From the NCBI GenBank assembly GCA_015183035.1, contig JACZZP010000011.1, forward strand, positions 1,054,001 through 1,118,000: a stretch of DNA of 64,000 bases. The letters are read 5' to 3'. Origin of the DNA: Meloidogyne chitwoodi (Eukaryota > Nematoda > Chromadorea > Rhabditida > Meloidogynidae). Below the pieces are notes generated by a model that was given only the letters and a program-made list of their open reading frames with translations, was not told the origin of the DNA and made no database searches. The position numbers and the translations under genes were made by a program. This document shows positions 10,892-22,400 of this stretch, one piece after another (the stretch's first letter is position 1; each line of letters begins with the position of its first letter).

Positions 10892-12264
10892 TTATGTTTG
10901 TTGAATTTGCATTAAATTAACTTGACGATTAATAAATTGTGAAGCTACAATTGTTGCCATTGAATCACTTGGATTAACAATTGTTTTCTTTCTATTTTTC
11001 CACCATTCTTTAATCTAAAAATAATATTTTTATTTATTTAAATATTTTTTTATTTTTATTTTACCAAATAAATAATTCCTTTGCCAAAACGAGTAGCTAA
11101 AATATAAATATAAATATTTGAAAATACTTTTGTAATAAATATCCAAGAAATAATTAATTTAATAAAATAAAGTCCATTTGGATTAACAAAATGTAAAAGA
11201 AGTAATAATAATTGAGGAAAAGCAATAAATAATAAACAAGATAATATTAACCATTTAATTTTTCTAAAAAATAAATAAAATAATTACTATATTTTTAACC
11301 TAATTTTTCTTTTTTCACTAATAACTTTATTTCGATTTCCTCCAAAACGCCTTAAAGGCCAATTTTCTTTATGAATAAAAATAGCAGCAATAATAAAAAA
11401 TATAAATCCAAATAATTGTGATAAAATAATTAATCCATTAGAAATATAACCGTAATCTATTCCAAATGCCCAAGTAATTTCACAAGTAAAATGAGTTAAT
11501 TCAAATGGACAAACAATTGAAGCATTTGTATAAGCAATCCCTGCAGAGAAGAGAGCAAAGAAAAGAGTAAATGTATTTACTGGTCCTTTTCTAAATTAAT
11601 TAAAATATTAAAAAATAATAATATACAATATTTATTTAATTTACCTAATTCTAATAGATCTAAACCAAAGAGGATAACATAAAAATAATAAACGTTCAAA
11701 TCCCATAATAAAAACTAAAATAGCTGCCCATTGACGAGCTATTAATAAAATAAATAAATGAGGCTTTTTGCTGTTACAATCATTTACTGTATTATTTAAT
11801 AAATTAATTATTGGAGAAGAAATATTTTTTATTATTATTTCATTATTATTATTATTTATTAATTGTTGTTGAGATAGAGAATCTTCTAAATTTATTAAAT
11901 AAATATAAATAAAAATAAATATTTACAAACCTAATTTAAAAGCAGAAAAAGAATCAAAAATATAACCAATATTTATAAAAATATCAATAATTAATTGTGT
12001 TTTCCACATTGTTGTGTGAGGATTAAAACAATCAAAAACACAAAATGAATATATACAAATAATTAAATTAATTAATAAAGCAATAATTGCTAATATTAAT
12101 TGAAAACGATAAGAAATAAAAAATATATTTAAATCATTTGTATCCATCTAATATTAAATTAATTAAATTATAATTATTTAAAATAAAGTAAATTTATAGT
12201 TAAAATAATTTAATATTATTATTTAACTTACAAATGCAAAATAATGAAGAAAGAAATAAGACAT
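10892..12264 (-). CDS. Seven-transmembrane receptor, nematode chemoreceptor-like (SRSX/rhodopsin-type)
   Basis: First exon 12264-12232 encodes MSYFFLHYFAF and ends at a GTAAGT donor. The frame continues at 12147 (MDTNDLNIFFISYR), then through exons near 11880-11640, 11590-11300, 11260-11060 and 11020-10892 (stop TAA at 10894-10892). About seven hydrophobic helices can be traced. After TM3 an ERLLFLCYP motif sits where class A receptors carry DRY plus Pro. The third loop is basic (NRNKVISEKRKIRK), followed by TM6 with a Pro and a TM7-like helix. Nematode chemoreceptors of this form are usually expressed in sensory neurons; ligand and subfamily cannot be read here. SRSX is my best guess, other serpentine families are possible. 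Confidence 0.75.
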
Positions 12265-14286
12265 TGTTGTCAATAATATTAATTCTACACAAAAATACAA
12301 TTATAATATATTTATGACGTATTTATTTTAATCTAAAAAATAATAAAAAATAAATATAGATATATTTATTTATTTAAAAGAAATGAATTAAATAAATTAA
12401 ATAAATATATTTATTAATAAAAATGTGTTATGATAATTATGTAGCAAAGAAAAAATAAAAAATTAAAATAAAAAATATTTAAATTTTTATTAAATTTAAC
12501 CTTTTTGATATATTTTAAAATTAAAAATAAATATATTTTTAAAAATAAATTTGTGCAAAATTACATTTATAAATATTTTGTAAAAAAAATCTTTTTTAAA
12601 TTTAATTCTTTTCCGGAAGAGAGGAGTGAATGTGTGGGCAGTACATAAAATAATAATAATAATTAAATAAATATATTTATTATTTAAATTAATAATTTAA
12701 ATAATAAGTAAAAATAAATTAATTTAAAATAAATATAAATTTAATTAATTATTTCTTTTCAAAAATTTAAAATTATTTTTTCAAGGGTAAAAATTAAAAA
12801 AATTAAATTTTTTTAAAAATCAAAATTAATTTTACGTAAATATTTTATATTTATACTATTTAATATTAAATATATTCCTTTCTAGAAAATAATAAAATTA
12901 TATTTAACTTAAATTAAAATTTAATTTTAAAAAAACCTAAAATAGATGTTTATTAAATTTATTTAAAAAAATTAAAATTTAAAAAAATGTTTTTTTATTT
13001 TTTTTTTTGCTAAAATTATGTTGAAAAGCTTTCTTTTTTATTGGAAAAAAATATAAAATGTGAAGGTATATTTATATTTATAGATTTTCTTATTTTAAAT
13101 AAATAATAAAACAATTAAATATATTTTGTGTTTTATTTTATAAATAATATTATTATATATAATTAATATATTAACCAAACACTTTGAAATATTAAAATAA
13201 AAAAATAAAAAATTTTTAATTATATTTATTTTGCAAATTAAAATAAAATAAAAGGATATAAATAAACCGAAAAATAATTTAAAAATAAAAATATAATTAT
13301 TTTTTTTCCAAATTTTATTTAAAATAAATTATAAAATTTTTTAATTTATAATTTTTTTTTAATTTTTGCGTGCAAAAATTAAATAAAAATTAATTAAAAA
13401 AACATTTTTAATAAAAAAATAAGTTTTCCTTTTTTTATTAAATAAAATATTATTATTTACTTAAAAAATGTGTTTGAAAGGTTTCAATTAAATTTAAAAA
13501 AATGAAAAAAATATATTTATAATTTTAATTTTTTTATTGAAAAATTTTTAATTAAATAATTTTTTAAATATATTTATTTTTTCTTAAAAAAAAATAAAAT
13601 AAATATTTTTAATTTTATTTTTTAATTTTGATTTAATAAAAAAGTAACAAAAATATGTTTATTTATTTAAAATAATTAAATAAAAAAATATTTTTCTTTA
13701 AGAAAAATAAATAAATTAAAATTGTATATTTTAAATTAAAAAAATTATATTTATTCTGAGAAATTTAAAACAAAAAAAAAGTATTTTATATATTTGTTTG
13801 TTTGCTTTAATAATTTTTAATTTTCTTGGAAAAGTTCAAGTAATACAAAAATTAATTTTATTTAATTTTAAAATATTTGTGAAAAATTAAAATTTAATTA
13901 ATTTAAATTTAACCTTTAAATTCATAATTTTGCTTTTATAAATTATATTTTTATTAAATTGTCTAAGAAAATATAAAATTTTAATCTGAGTAACCTTAGA
14001 AACAAAAAGAGAAAAGAAAGTTTAAAAATTTTATTTTAATATTTGAAAGGCCTTATAATTAAAAAATAAAATAAAAAATTAAACAAATAAAAATGAAAGG
14101 GGGCAGGTGATATAAAAATATTTTAATTATTTAATAAAATAAATAATAAATTTAAAAAATATTTATAAGTTTTAAAGGAAAATTAAATGAAAATTAATTA
14201 CGTATAAAATTTAAATATTAATTCGTTATTTAATTATTTTTTTTTGAAAAATTTTCTCGTATAACATTTATTTTGACATTTTAAAT
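12265..14286. other. AT-rich intergenic DNA, no gene seen
   Basis: About 2 kb of nearly pure A/T with homopolymer runs. Start-region promoter elements of the receptor gene must lie near its right edge, but none can be singled out. Nothing else visible until the hAT-type element at 14287. Confidence 0.6.
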
Positions 14287-15002
14287 CAGAGTTGCCAGAT
14301 CTGAGGATTTATCCTCATTTTGAGGATTTTAAGAAGTTGAAGAGGATTTTTTTTGAAAATGAGGATTTGCGGATTTTTGCGGATTTTTGTGGTTTTTTGA
14401 GGATTTTTGATATTTTTGGATATTTTTGATGTTTTTTCAGAAATTTAATTAAAAATTGCCATTTTTGGGTAAATTTTGGCAACTAGACTACAAAAATTTC
14501 CAAAATTTTTCGCCTGCGGCGCTGAAAAGTAAATTTTGCTTAGCTAGAGTACATTAGATCTCCAAAATTTTTCGGTGTCAACCCTAATGATTCAACCAAT
14601 TGGGCCAATTACTTAAACGGAAAAGTAATAAAATACTCCCAATATATCTAAGTTTGTGCAATACCAACTAGTTGTAAGATATTTGACCGAATTAGCAATT
14701 GTATCAATTGGTTGAACGATCTTTTGGTTTCGATCTTCTGGGGTGGAGCAATTTTGCGCCTGCGGCGCGTCAAATCACTAACCCAAGTAAAGATTAATTA
14801 TGATTTTTCATGCACAGAATTTTACAAGATGATTATTTCCAATAATAAATTGTTAAAATCCATTGTTAATAGCGAAAAATATGAACATTAATAAAAAATT
14901 TCAATTATAATAAACATTTTTATTATTTGCGGATTTTTGCCCAAAATGAGGATTTTTTCCGATGAATTTGAGGATTTTTCATTTTTTCATCTGGCAACAC
15001 TG
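14287..15002. mobile_element. Non-autonomous hAT-type element with perfect 8-bp target duplication
   Basis: The left terminus CAGAGTTGCCAGAT pairs with the right terminus ATCTGGCAACACTG (one mismatch), of the CAG..GTTGCCA type common to hAT elements. TTTTAAAT flanks both ends (14279-14286, 15003-15010), the 8-bp duplication expected for hAT. Length 716 bases. Many AGGATTTTTG-like units lie inside both ends, inverted relative to each other. Two CGCCTGCGGCGC-like GC islands occur in the middle (about 14511 and 14758). No transposase ORF. Confidence 0.88.
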
Positions 15003-15708
15003 TTTTAAATTATTTATAAATATTCAATTAATTATTTAAATATATTTTAACATGATTTATTATTTAATTTAAAATAAAATATAAATAATGGTAATTTGAC
15101 TAAGTAAAAATAAATTAATTTCAAAAATATAAAAAATTATTTGAAAATGTTGAACAATCAAAATATATCTATATAAAGGATTTTTTTATTAAAAATGTTT
15201 GAGGAGGAAGTATTTATTTATTTAAAAATTAAAAAATATATAAACCTCTAAATTTAAATAATTAGTATGTCAAAAGAAAATTAATTTTACGTAAATTTAA
15301 ATTAAATTATTTAATTTAATTTAAAATAATTATTTATTATTTATTAATTTTTTTAAAATTTAAACATTCCCAGACTTATTAATAATTATTTTAAAAATAA
15401 ATTAGAAATTAAATAATAGCCATGGGTAAAAACTTTGAAATAATTTAATAAAAGTAGATTAATTTTTAATTTTAATTAAATTAAAATTAATTATTTCTTT
15501 CCAATTTTATTAAATTAAATTAATAATACAAAGAAAAAATGCCAAAAATATTACAATATATTTACGTAATTAATTTTTTTTTTTAATAATTTTGCGTGCG
15601 AAAATTAAATTAAAATTTATAGAAATATTAAATGTGATATTTAAATTAAAATATAAAAATTAAATATTTAATATAAAATTTCAAAAAAAAGTAAATATTT
15701 TTTTCAGC
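15003..15708. other. AT-rich intergenic DNA
   Basis: No ORF with coding character. A splice-acceptor-like TTTTTTCAG at 15699-15707 leads into the pseudogene-like frame. Confidence 0.5.
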
Positions 15709-16014
15709 CCAAATTATTCACCTAAATTTGAAAAAATTATTTATCGTGACTCTGGATTTCCCGAAAATTACATTAATTCATTTAATAATTTTAAGGTAAA
15801 TTGTGTAGATCAATGAATTTATTTGGCAATTACACAATTAGGAGAGAATGTAACAGTGTTTATTTAAACATACAATTGTTGGTCAAACAAAACATTCAAT
15901 GCCACCCAAAAAATACAAATAATTGGATTAGATGTTCGCAATTCTTTATTTCTTCTTATAATTATACTTATTTTAGGTTTATTTTCATATTTTAAAATGA
16001 TTTTTATATTTTAA
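15709..16014 (+). pseudogene. Remnant of a type-I membrane protein C-terminus, two in-frame stops
   Basis: One frame stays protein-like for about 100 codons: an acidic/aromatic ectodomain piece (YRDSGFPENYINSFNNF), GENVTVFI and YNCWSNKTFNAT (N-glycosylation sequons), then a membrane helix (SLFLLIIILILGLFSY) and a natural stop at 16012. It is interrupted by TGA at 15814 and TAA at 15865. A donor-like GTAAAT at 15796 exists, but I found no acceptor that rejoins the frame past both stops. It may be a decayed gene, or an unusual intron may remove the stops. The family is not recognised; it lies tail to tail with the Ac45 gene, itself a one-TM protein. Confidence 0.45.
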
Positions 16015-16466
16015 TCATTTTAAAGGATTAATTGATAATTCAAAATATTTGTTTTTTAATCAATAAAAAAACTAATGTAAATTAATACTATGTATATATT
16101 GTATTTTAAAATATATTTGTGCAAAATCGACTTTTGTGGGTCTAATAAAAGAATTATATTTATGAGTCCAAACAAGTTTTGTTAAGTAACCTAAGTCCCA
16201 TCTAGGTGATATATTAAATTTTGAACAAACGGCCACAACGTTAAGTTAGTTGATTAACTAATATTTATAAAAATAACAAAAATGGTAAGTTGTAGTATAA
16301 ATATGTTGATATAACAATACAAATGAATTTTGTCATTGAGACTCTTGCTCATCTTAAATTTTGATTGGATTCAGAAAAATCAATTGGACTCATAAACTGG
16401 ACAAGAGCAAAAAAATATTAAACTTATAAGAAAGAAAATGTAAAAAAAGAGGATCACAATTAATTT
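16015..16466. other. Intergenic between convergent loci
   Basis: A TATTGGACTCATAAACTGGAC-like phrase around 16383-16405 recurs near 32055-32075, so part of this may be a dispersed repeat. Otherwise nothing recognisable. Confidence 0.4.
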
Positions 16467-18001
16467 CTAATTTTCTTTAGAATTTATAATAATTTGTTTC
16501 TGTTTAGGGTCATCAAATCGGCTCATAGTTTGGACAGAGTTAAGCATCAAAAAACCAAAAGAAAGCACTCCAATTAAAATAATAAATACCAATAAAATCA
16601 TCCAAGTACCAATACTGAAAAGAGGAACACAATCATTGACACGCCAGCCAAATTTTGCCATTCTAACACCATTAGGATCGACATAAGTTGAATTTAATTG
16701 AAACTGTTTAAAAAAAGTAATTTAGAAGGTTCAACTAAAAAAATGTTAAAAAATATTTAAACAAAATACATAAACTACTTCTAGAAGCCTAAAACATTCT
16801 TATGTCTTAAAATTAATAGGAGAAACTATTAAATCTAAATAACCTAGAATTAAGAAATTCATAAATAAGAAAAATCCAAACCTGAAAATTATGAAATGCT
16901 AGTCCAACAGCATACTTTAAATTATCTTTATTCGCCCACACAATTGGACTTGTACGAGAACACGAATAGCTGTAATCTTTGAAACCGTTAATATTCCAGA
17001 CTGGGGATTGAACATCAGTGAAAAGCCATCCTTTATCATTACTACTTATACCAGAAACAAGACTCCATTTGTTGTCAACACTCTATTTTAGTAAATTTAA
17101 TAAAGTTAAAGGAAAAATAGAATTTTAGATTTTTACATAAAGAAGTAAAAAATATCAAAAATTGAGATGGGCCAAAATTTAAAAATACAAACCGGAATTC
17201 CTTTCTCCTCTCCATCAGTCAGTTTAATTTCTCTCACATTGACGTTCACTAGCTGCCAATAAGTAGATTGGGTAAAATTGAAAACTAACCTGAATAAATA
17301 AAACATTAGAAGAATGTTCAAAAAATTACTCGATATCGATTTTCTTTAGCCAGAAGATAATTTTATCATTTTTACCAAGATAATGACCCGGAACACCTTC
17401 ACCTTCGACAGTAGCTTCTAAATTAACCCTAAAAAAGGAAAATTATCATTGACTTATGTTAGCTTGACATGACGGTCGAATGACCCATCATTAATAAAAA
17501 TAAATCAGTACTTGAATTCCTGGCCAATGTTATGAGTTGTTGGGCATAAAATTGAAACACTATATTTCGCTCCCTTTGAAGTTGAATTAATTGTCGCCCA
17601 TGCAGACATTTTTCTATTAACGTTGTATAAAATAGCTGACATCGATTCAATGTATAAAAGGCAAGTATTTGTATCGTCTGCTGGCAAATAAGATTTTCCA
17701 GCACTCTCCTTCAGTTCATTTTGAGGAAAAATGATTGGAAATGAAACTGAAGCAGTACTTTGAGAGACATGACTTGGAGCCCTAAATTAATAAAAATTTG
17801 CTTTAAAATTAATAGAATATCCCTTAATTTACTCAGATTTTTTTAAATAAAAAAATACTATTGGATTATAAAAAATCACAAATTATAGTAAATATAAATT
17901 GAAAAATATCAATTTAATAAATCTAAATTAAACCTGACAAATGAAATTACACAAATTAACGGCAAAAGTTTATAGATAAAAGAAGTAAAATTTTCGAGCA
18001 T
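16467..18001 (-). CDS. V-type ATPase accessory subunit Ac45 (ATP6AP1-like)
   Basis: Six exons on the minus strand. ATG at 18001-17999 opens a signal peptide (MLENFTSFIYKLLPLICVIS). Luminal exons lie near 17780-17512, 17428-17329, 17290-17192 and 17082-16883. The last exon, 16703-16467, carries a C-terminal membrane helix (TWMILLVFIILIGVLSFGF) and the cytoplasmic motif LNSVQTMSRFDDPK. That motif is the hallmark of Ac45, which guides and anchors the proton pump on endo-lysosomal and secretory membranes. The luminal part includes NFTQSTYWQL and several Cys. The protein (about 320 aa) is shorter than typical animal Ac45 (about 450), so it probably lacks part of the cleaved N-terminal region. C. 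elegans vha-19 is the expected counterpart; I leave the symbol empty as orthology was not tested. Confidence 0.85.
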
Positions 18002-18135
18002 TTTAATATTAAAAAATTTTATAATCTGAAAATAAAATAATAAATAAAAAAATAATTAACAAAGAAAAAATAAAGCGAGACGAGAGATCAATAAGACAAA
18101 ATGCCAAAAATTATAGACGCAACATTGTAAATAAA

Positions 18136-18479
18136 GGGACACGCCCGACTAATCGCCGGCCGACTTGTCGCGACTTATTAGTCGCGAGGCCGACTAGTGG
18201 CCACTTTTTAAAACTAAACAAGGATTTTTATTAGAGCGGCAAAATCGCATTTGCGGGATCCCGCAAAATCCTGCACAGGATGCGCCCCGCCCGGTCTCTA
18301 ATTTATATACATTTTGTAAAAATATAGAATGAATTACAAAGATAAAAAAATTTAAAATATTTACATTTAGTCGTTTCTATAATGGAATGAGAAAAAATTA
18401 AAAAATAGGAAGTCGCGGTCAGTCGGCCGGCGACTAATAAGTCGCGACAACTCGGCCGGCGACTAGTCGGGCTGTACCC
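18136..18479. mobile_element. GC-rich MITE-like element C with 9-bp target duplication
   Basis: Long inverted repeats of about 60 bases. The left arm begins GGGACACGCCCGACTAATCG; the reverse complement of the right arm begins GGGTACAGCCCGACTAGTCG. Both continue CCGGCCGA(C/G)TTGTCGCGAC. GTAAATAAA flanks both sides (18127-18135 and 18480-18488). Arms are built of GACTAGTCGCCGGC-like units, among the most GC-rich DNA in the window. The centre is AT-rich and non-coding. It lies just upstream of the Ac45 gene, within about 140 bases of its start codon. Confidence 0.88.
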
Positions 18480-18589
18480 GTAAATAAAAATAAAGTGGTG
18501 GCCAATCCTTTCGTCACTGAACCATTTGTCACTAAACATTTCGTCAAAATCTTTCGTCACTAAAATCATATTTTATAGATAATTAATAC

Positions 18590-18940
18590 TGTAACTTATA
18601 CTAGATTATTTTATTTCTGGACCAATTTGAACGAGTGAGGTGTCATTTAAAGAGCTCCGAAAATTGAGTCGATCCAGATGTGGGAAAAGTTGGTCAGACA
18701 AATATTAGCCGAGTTACAGCCTTTGAAACTCGAAAAAAATAGATGGACCAATTCACTTTTGGGTAAAAAATTAAATACCTATGCAAATTATAGCTAATTC
18801 AAACGAGCTCTTCAAGCTGAGTCGAATGAGATAAGAATCAGTCGATTGGACCTGGTTGAAGTTATGAACGATTGAAGCTCCTTGGAAAAACTTTTTGTGG
18901 GGCCGGGCATGGTATTCGCACAAACTATATATTGTGGGTG
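18590..18940. repeat. Dispersed GAGCTC/GAGTCGA-type repeat
   Basis: Contains AAAGAGCTCCGAAAATTGAG, GCCGAGTTACAGCC and AACGAGCTCTTCAAGCTGAG followed by a degenerate GTTATGAACGATTGAAG block. The same blocks in the same order occur inside the intronic element at about 3100-3300, and related blocks occur at 9190-9470. No coding capacity. Confidence 0.6.
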
Positions 18941-19491
18941 TTTTTTTTAATTTCATACATATTAATATACATTAAAAAAGCAAAATTAAAATATACAAAA
19001 ATTTTTATTTAATAATCTAAAATTTAATTTATACCATTAATTAAAATTAACTAAAGTTCAAAACTTTTATGTTTATTATTGATAATTTAATTTCATCCAC
19101 TGGATAAAAAAATAATAAATTTTTTTCATTTAACTCATTAAATTCTAAGGAGACAAAAGAATAAAAAATAATAATTTAAGAAAATTATTATGATTTAATT
19201 TATTTATACAAAATTTATATTCTTAAAATAAGTAAATAAAAAATATTAAAAAACAAAATCGAGAGAGAAAAACTTTTCTCTACTAGAAAAAAATATAAAA
19301 TAAAAATTAACTAATTAAATTTAATTATTTTTAAAATAAAAAATTCAAATTAAAAATTTTTATTTTACTTTTATTAAGATAAATTTTTATTTTATAATGT
19401 GGGACTTTATTTAAATATATAATTTTTATATTTAAAAAAATTATTTTATCTTTTTTTTTTTATAAATTAAAAATATAATTAATTTCTATTA
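18941..19491. other. AT-rich intergenic DNA
   Basis: 3' flank of the SH3-like gene (minus strand). No ORF, repeat or RNA gene recognised. Confidence 0.5.
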
Positions 19492-22400
19492 TTAAATAAG
19501 CATTAAAAATTGTAAAGGACAATAGGCACAAGTTCCATGTTCATTTCTTATATTAACACGTCCATCCTCTTTTAATGAATTTGGTTGTACAAAAACAACC
19601 TTAAAATAAAATATTTAAAATAATAAATTAAATAAAAAATACCTGATCTCTATAAAGTCTCAATTTTTGTTCTACCAAATTACAATTTTGTGTTAAACGC
19701 ATAGGTTGTTCATTAGGTTTGAATGCTGAAATACAAGTACTTGGAAAAGTAAATAATTGTTGAAGGCGGTCATTTACCTTTATTTTAAAAAATTAATTAA
19801 TTATAATTAAATAATAAATTTAAAGTTATTTTTTTTTAATTTTTTTAATAATTGTTGTGAATTTATTTTTAAATTATAAAATTCAAAACAAGGACAAGCT
19901 TTCTGCAGAAATAAAAAAATTAAATATTCATAAATATTAAAAGTTTATATTTTACTTTAAATCCATGTTTCCAATCAGGATCTCCATTATCTAAAACAAC
20001 AAGTCTATCACCAAGAAAAAGAGAACATTCACCATTTACATATTCATGAATAACAATATGTGTACCAATTGGAGGAATTAAAAGACGTGATGAAGAAGAA
20101 GATGTTTTTTCATTTGTCTTTATTTGTTGTTGAATTATTGCTAAAAATTAAAATAAAATAAATAAAATTATTTATTATCTTCTAACTTGTATTATTAACA
20201 GATTGTGAAGGTGCAGGTGGTAGTCGTCTTGGTAATTGTTGTTGTTGTTGTATTGGTTGAATAGGTCTAATTGTTGGTGGTGATTCACTACGCTCAAATG
20301 AATTTTCAAAACTTTCACCAGAAGCAGCATATCCCCGAGCAGATCGAAGTTGTTTTCCTTCTGAAATTTTTTTAAATTTTTAATTATAAAAATAAAAAAA
20401 CTAAAAAGATTAAAAGGAAAGAGTTAATAATAATAATAGAATATATAATATATTCTAATTTAATTATAAAGACATCAAAATAAACAAAACAGTTAAATAG
20501 GGATTATATAAAATTAACATTTTATTTTATTTAAAATAATAATAAAAAACAAACTAAAATATTGATTTCGTCCTCCCAAACCACCACTCATTTGAACTGG
20601 GGGAGGCATATCAGCACAATCCAATGAAAGTGATTTCATTTTTTCACTAAGTTTTGGACGTCTTCCTCCACTTATATTTTGATTATTAATATTATTATTA
20701 TTTGTTTGTTGTTTTTGTTGTTGAATATATTGTTTTGAAATTACTCCAGTTATTGTTGGAGATAATTGTTTATTATTAATATTATTTGTTGTTGTTGTTG
20801 TTGTTGTTAATCCTCCTCCACAAATACTACTACTACCAATACCTATAAATTTAAATTAAAATAATTAATTTAATTAAATATTTAATTGTTTTATTTTTTT
20901 TAATTTTAGAATTTAATCAAAAATATTAATATTTTAAATAAATAATAATTTATTTATAAAATAAAAATCTTTTAAAATTTTTTTAAGTATTATACATATA
21001 TTTAATTTTATAAAAATTAACAATAAAAAATTAAAATAAATTTAAAAAATTATTTAATAGTTTATAATTGAAAACTTTTTTAAAAAATTAATTTAAAACC
21101 AAAAATAAATTCTAAGAAATAAAATTTTAAAATATATTATTCTTTGCAAATAATTGAGAAAATGATAAAAAAGAGAAGAAAATATATATTAGCTTTTTAT
21201 TTAAAAAAAGAAAAACGCAGCAGGAGAATTTAAGTAAAAAGGTTTGCTTGAATGGGCTAAAAGTGTGGGTTAATATTATACATAGTAGAAAAAAAAAATA
21301 ATTGAAAAAAAGATGTAAAATAATATAATGGTTTTAAGGGCAATCCTAAAAAAAATTTAAAGCGGGGGTGGAAGTTAATAAAAAGAAGGAAAAGAAATTT
21401 TAAAGAATATTTTAAAATATACATATTTTATATTAAAAGTTTTAAGATTATAATTGTAAAAATAAAAAGTTAAAAATATTTTAATATTTGGTATTTTCAT
21501 TAGATAAATTTAAAATTAAATAAAAATAAAAGTAACAATTTAATACCTAATTTTTTCTAAAAATAAATAAAATGTCAGAAAATAATTAATTATTATTAAT
21601 TAATAAAATTAAAATAAATAACAATCTCTAATAAAAATAAATAAATAAAATAAATAAAATAAATATTTTATTTAAATTAAATAAAAATATGTATTTGTGA
21701 GAGAATGTATGTTTAAATGTTAAGATTAACTTTAAACAAATTAAATACCAGCTGAAATAAAATATTTAAAAAGTTAATGGAATGAAAAAAATAAAATAAA
21801 TAAAAAGGTTTTTATTTATTAAATGGTAACAAATAAAAAAGAAAAAGTTTTTTTTAATAAGAGAAAAATATTTAAATAAATACTTATTTGTTGTAAGAGT
21901 AATAAATAATAAATAATAATATTATAGTACAAATAAAAGAAAATAATAATATTTTAAAAAATTATTATTATTATTTGCGTGACAATTTATTAAAAAATAA
22001 TTTTAAAATTAAATTTTTATTTTAAAAAATAAATATTTAGAGAAGTAAACAAATAAATATTTATTTATTTATTTATTATCTTCACTTAAAAATATTTGTA
22101 AAAAATACAAAAAGGACTAAATAAAAAATATTTATTTTTTTTCAAAATCTAAAATCAGCAGAATTTTTGCTGATATTAATTTAAAAATAGAATTATTAAT
22201 TTACTTTGGTTTTTTAAATATTTATTAAATTTATATATTACTTTTTATTAAAATTATTTTTAAATAAAAATTCTAAGCTTTGAACTTTGATTTATTAAAT
22301 ATATAAAAATATATATTTATTATAAAAATAATTTAGAGACTAAAATAAATTCTTTTTTCTCTCCAATTCATTTTATTCATTATAACAAAATGAGAGTTTT

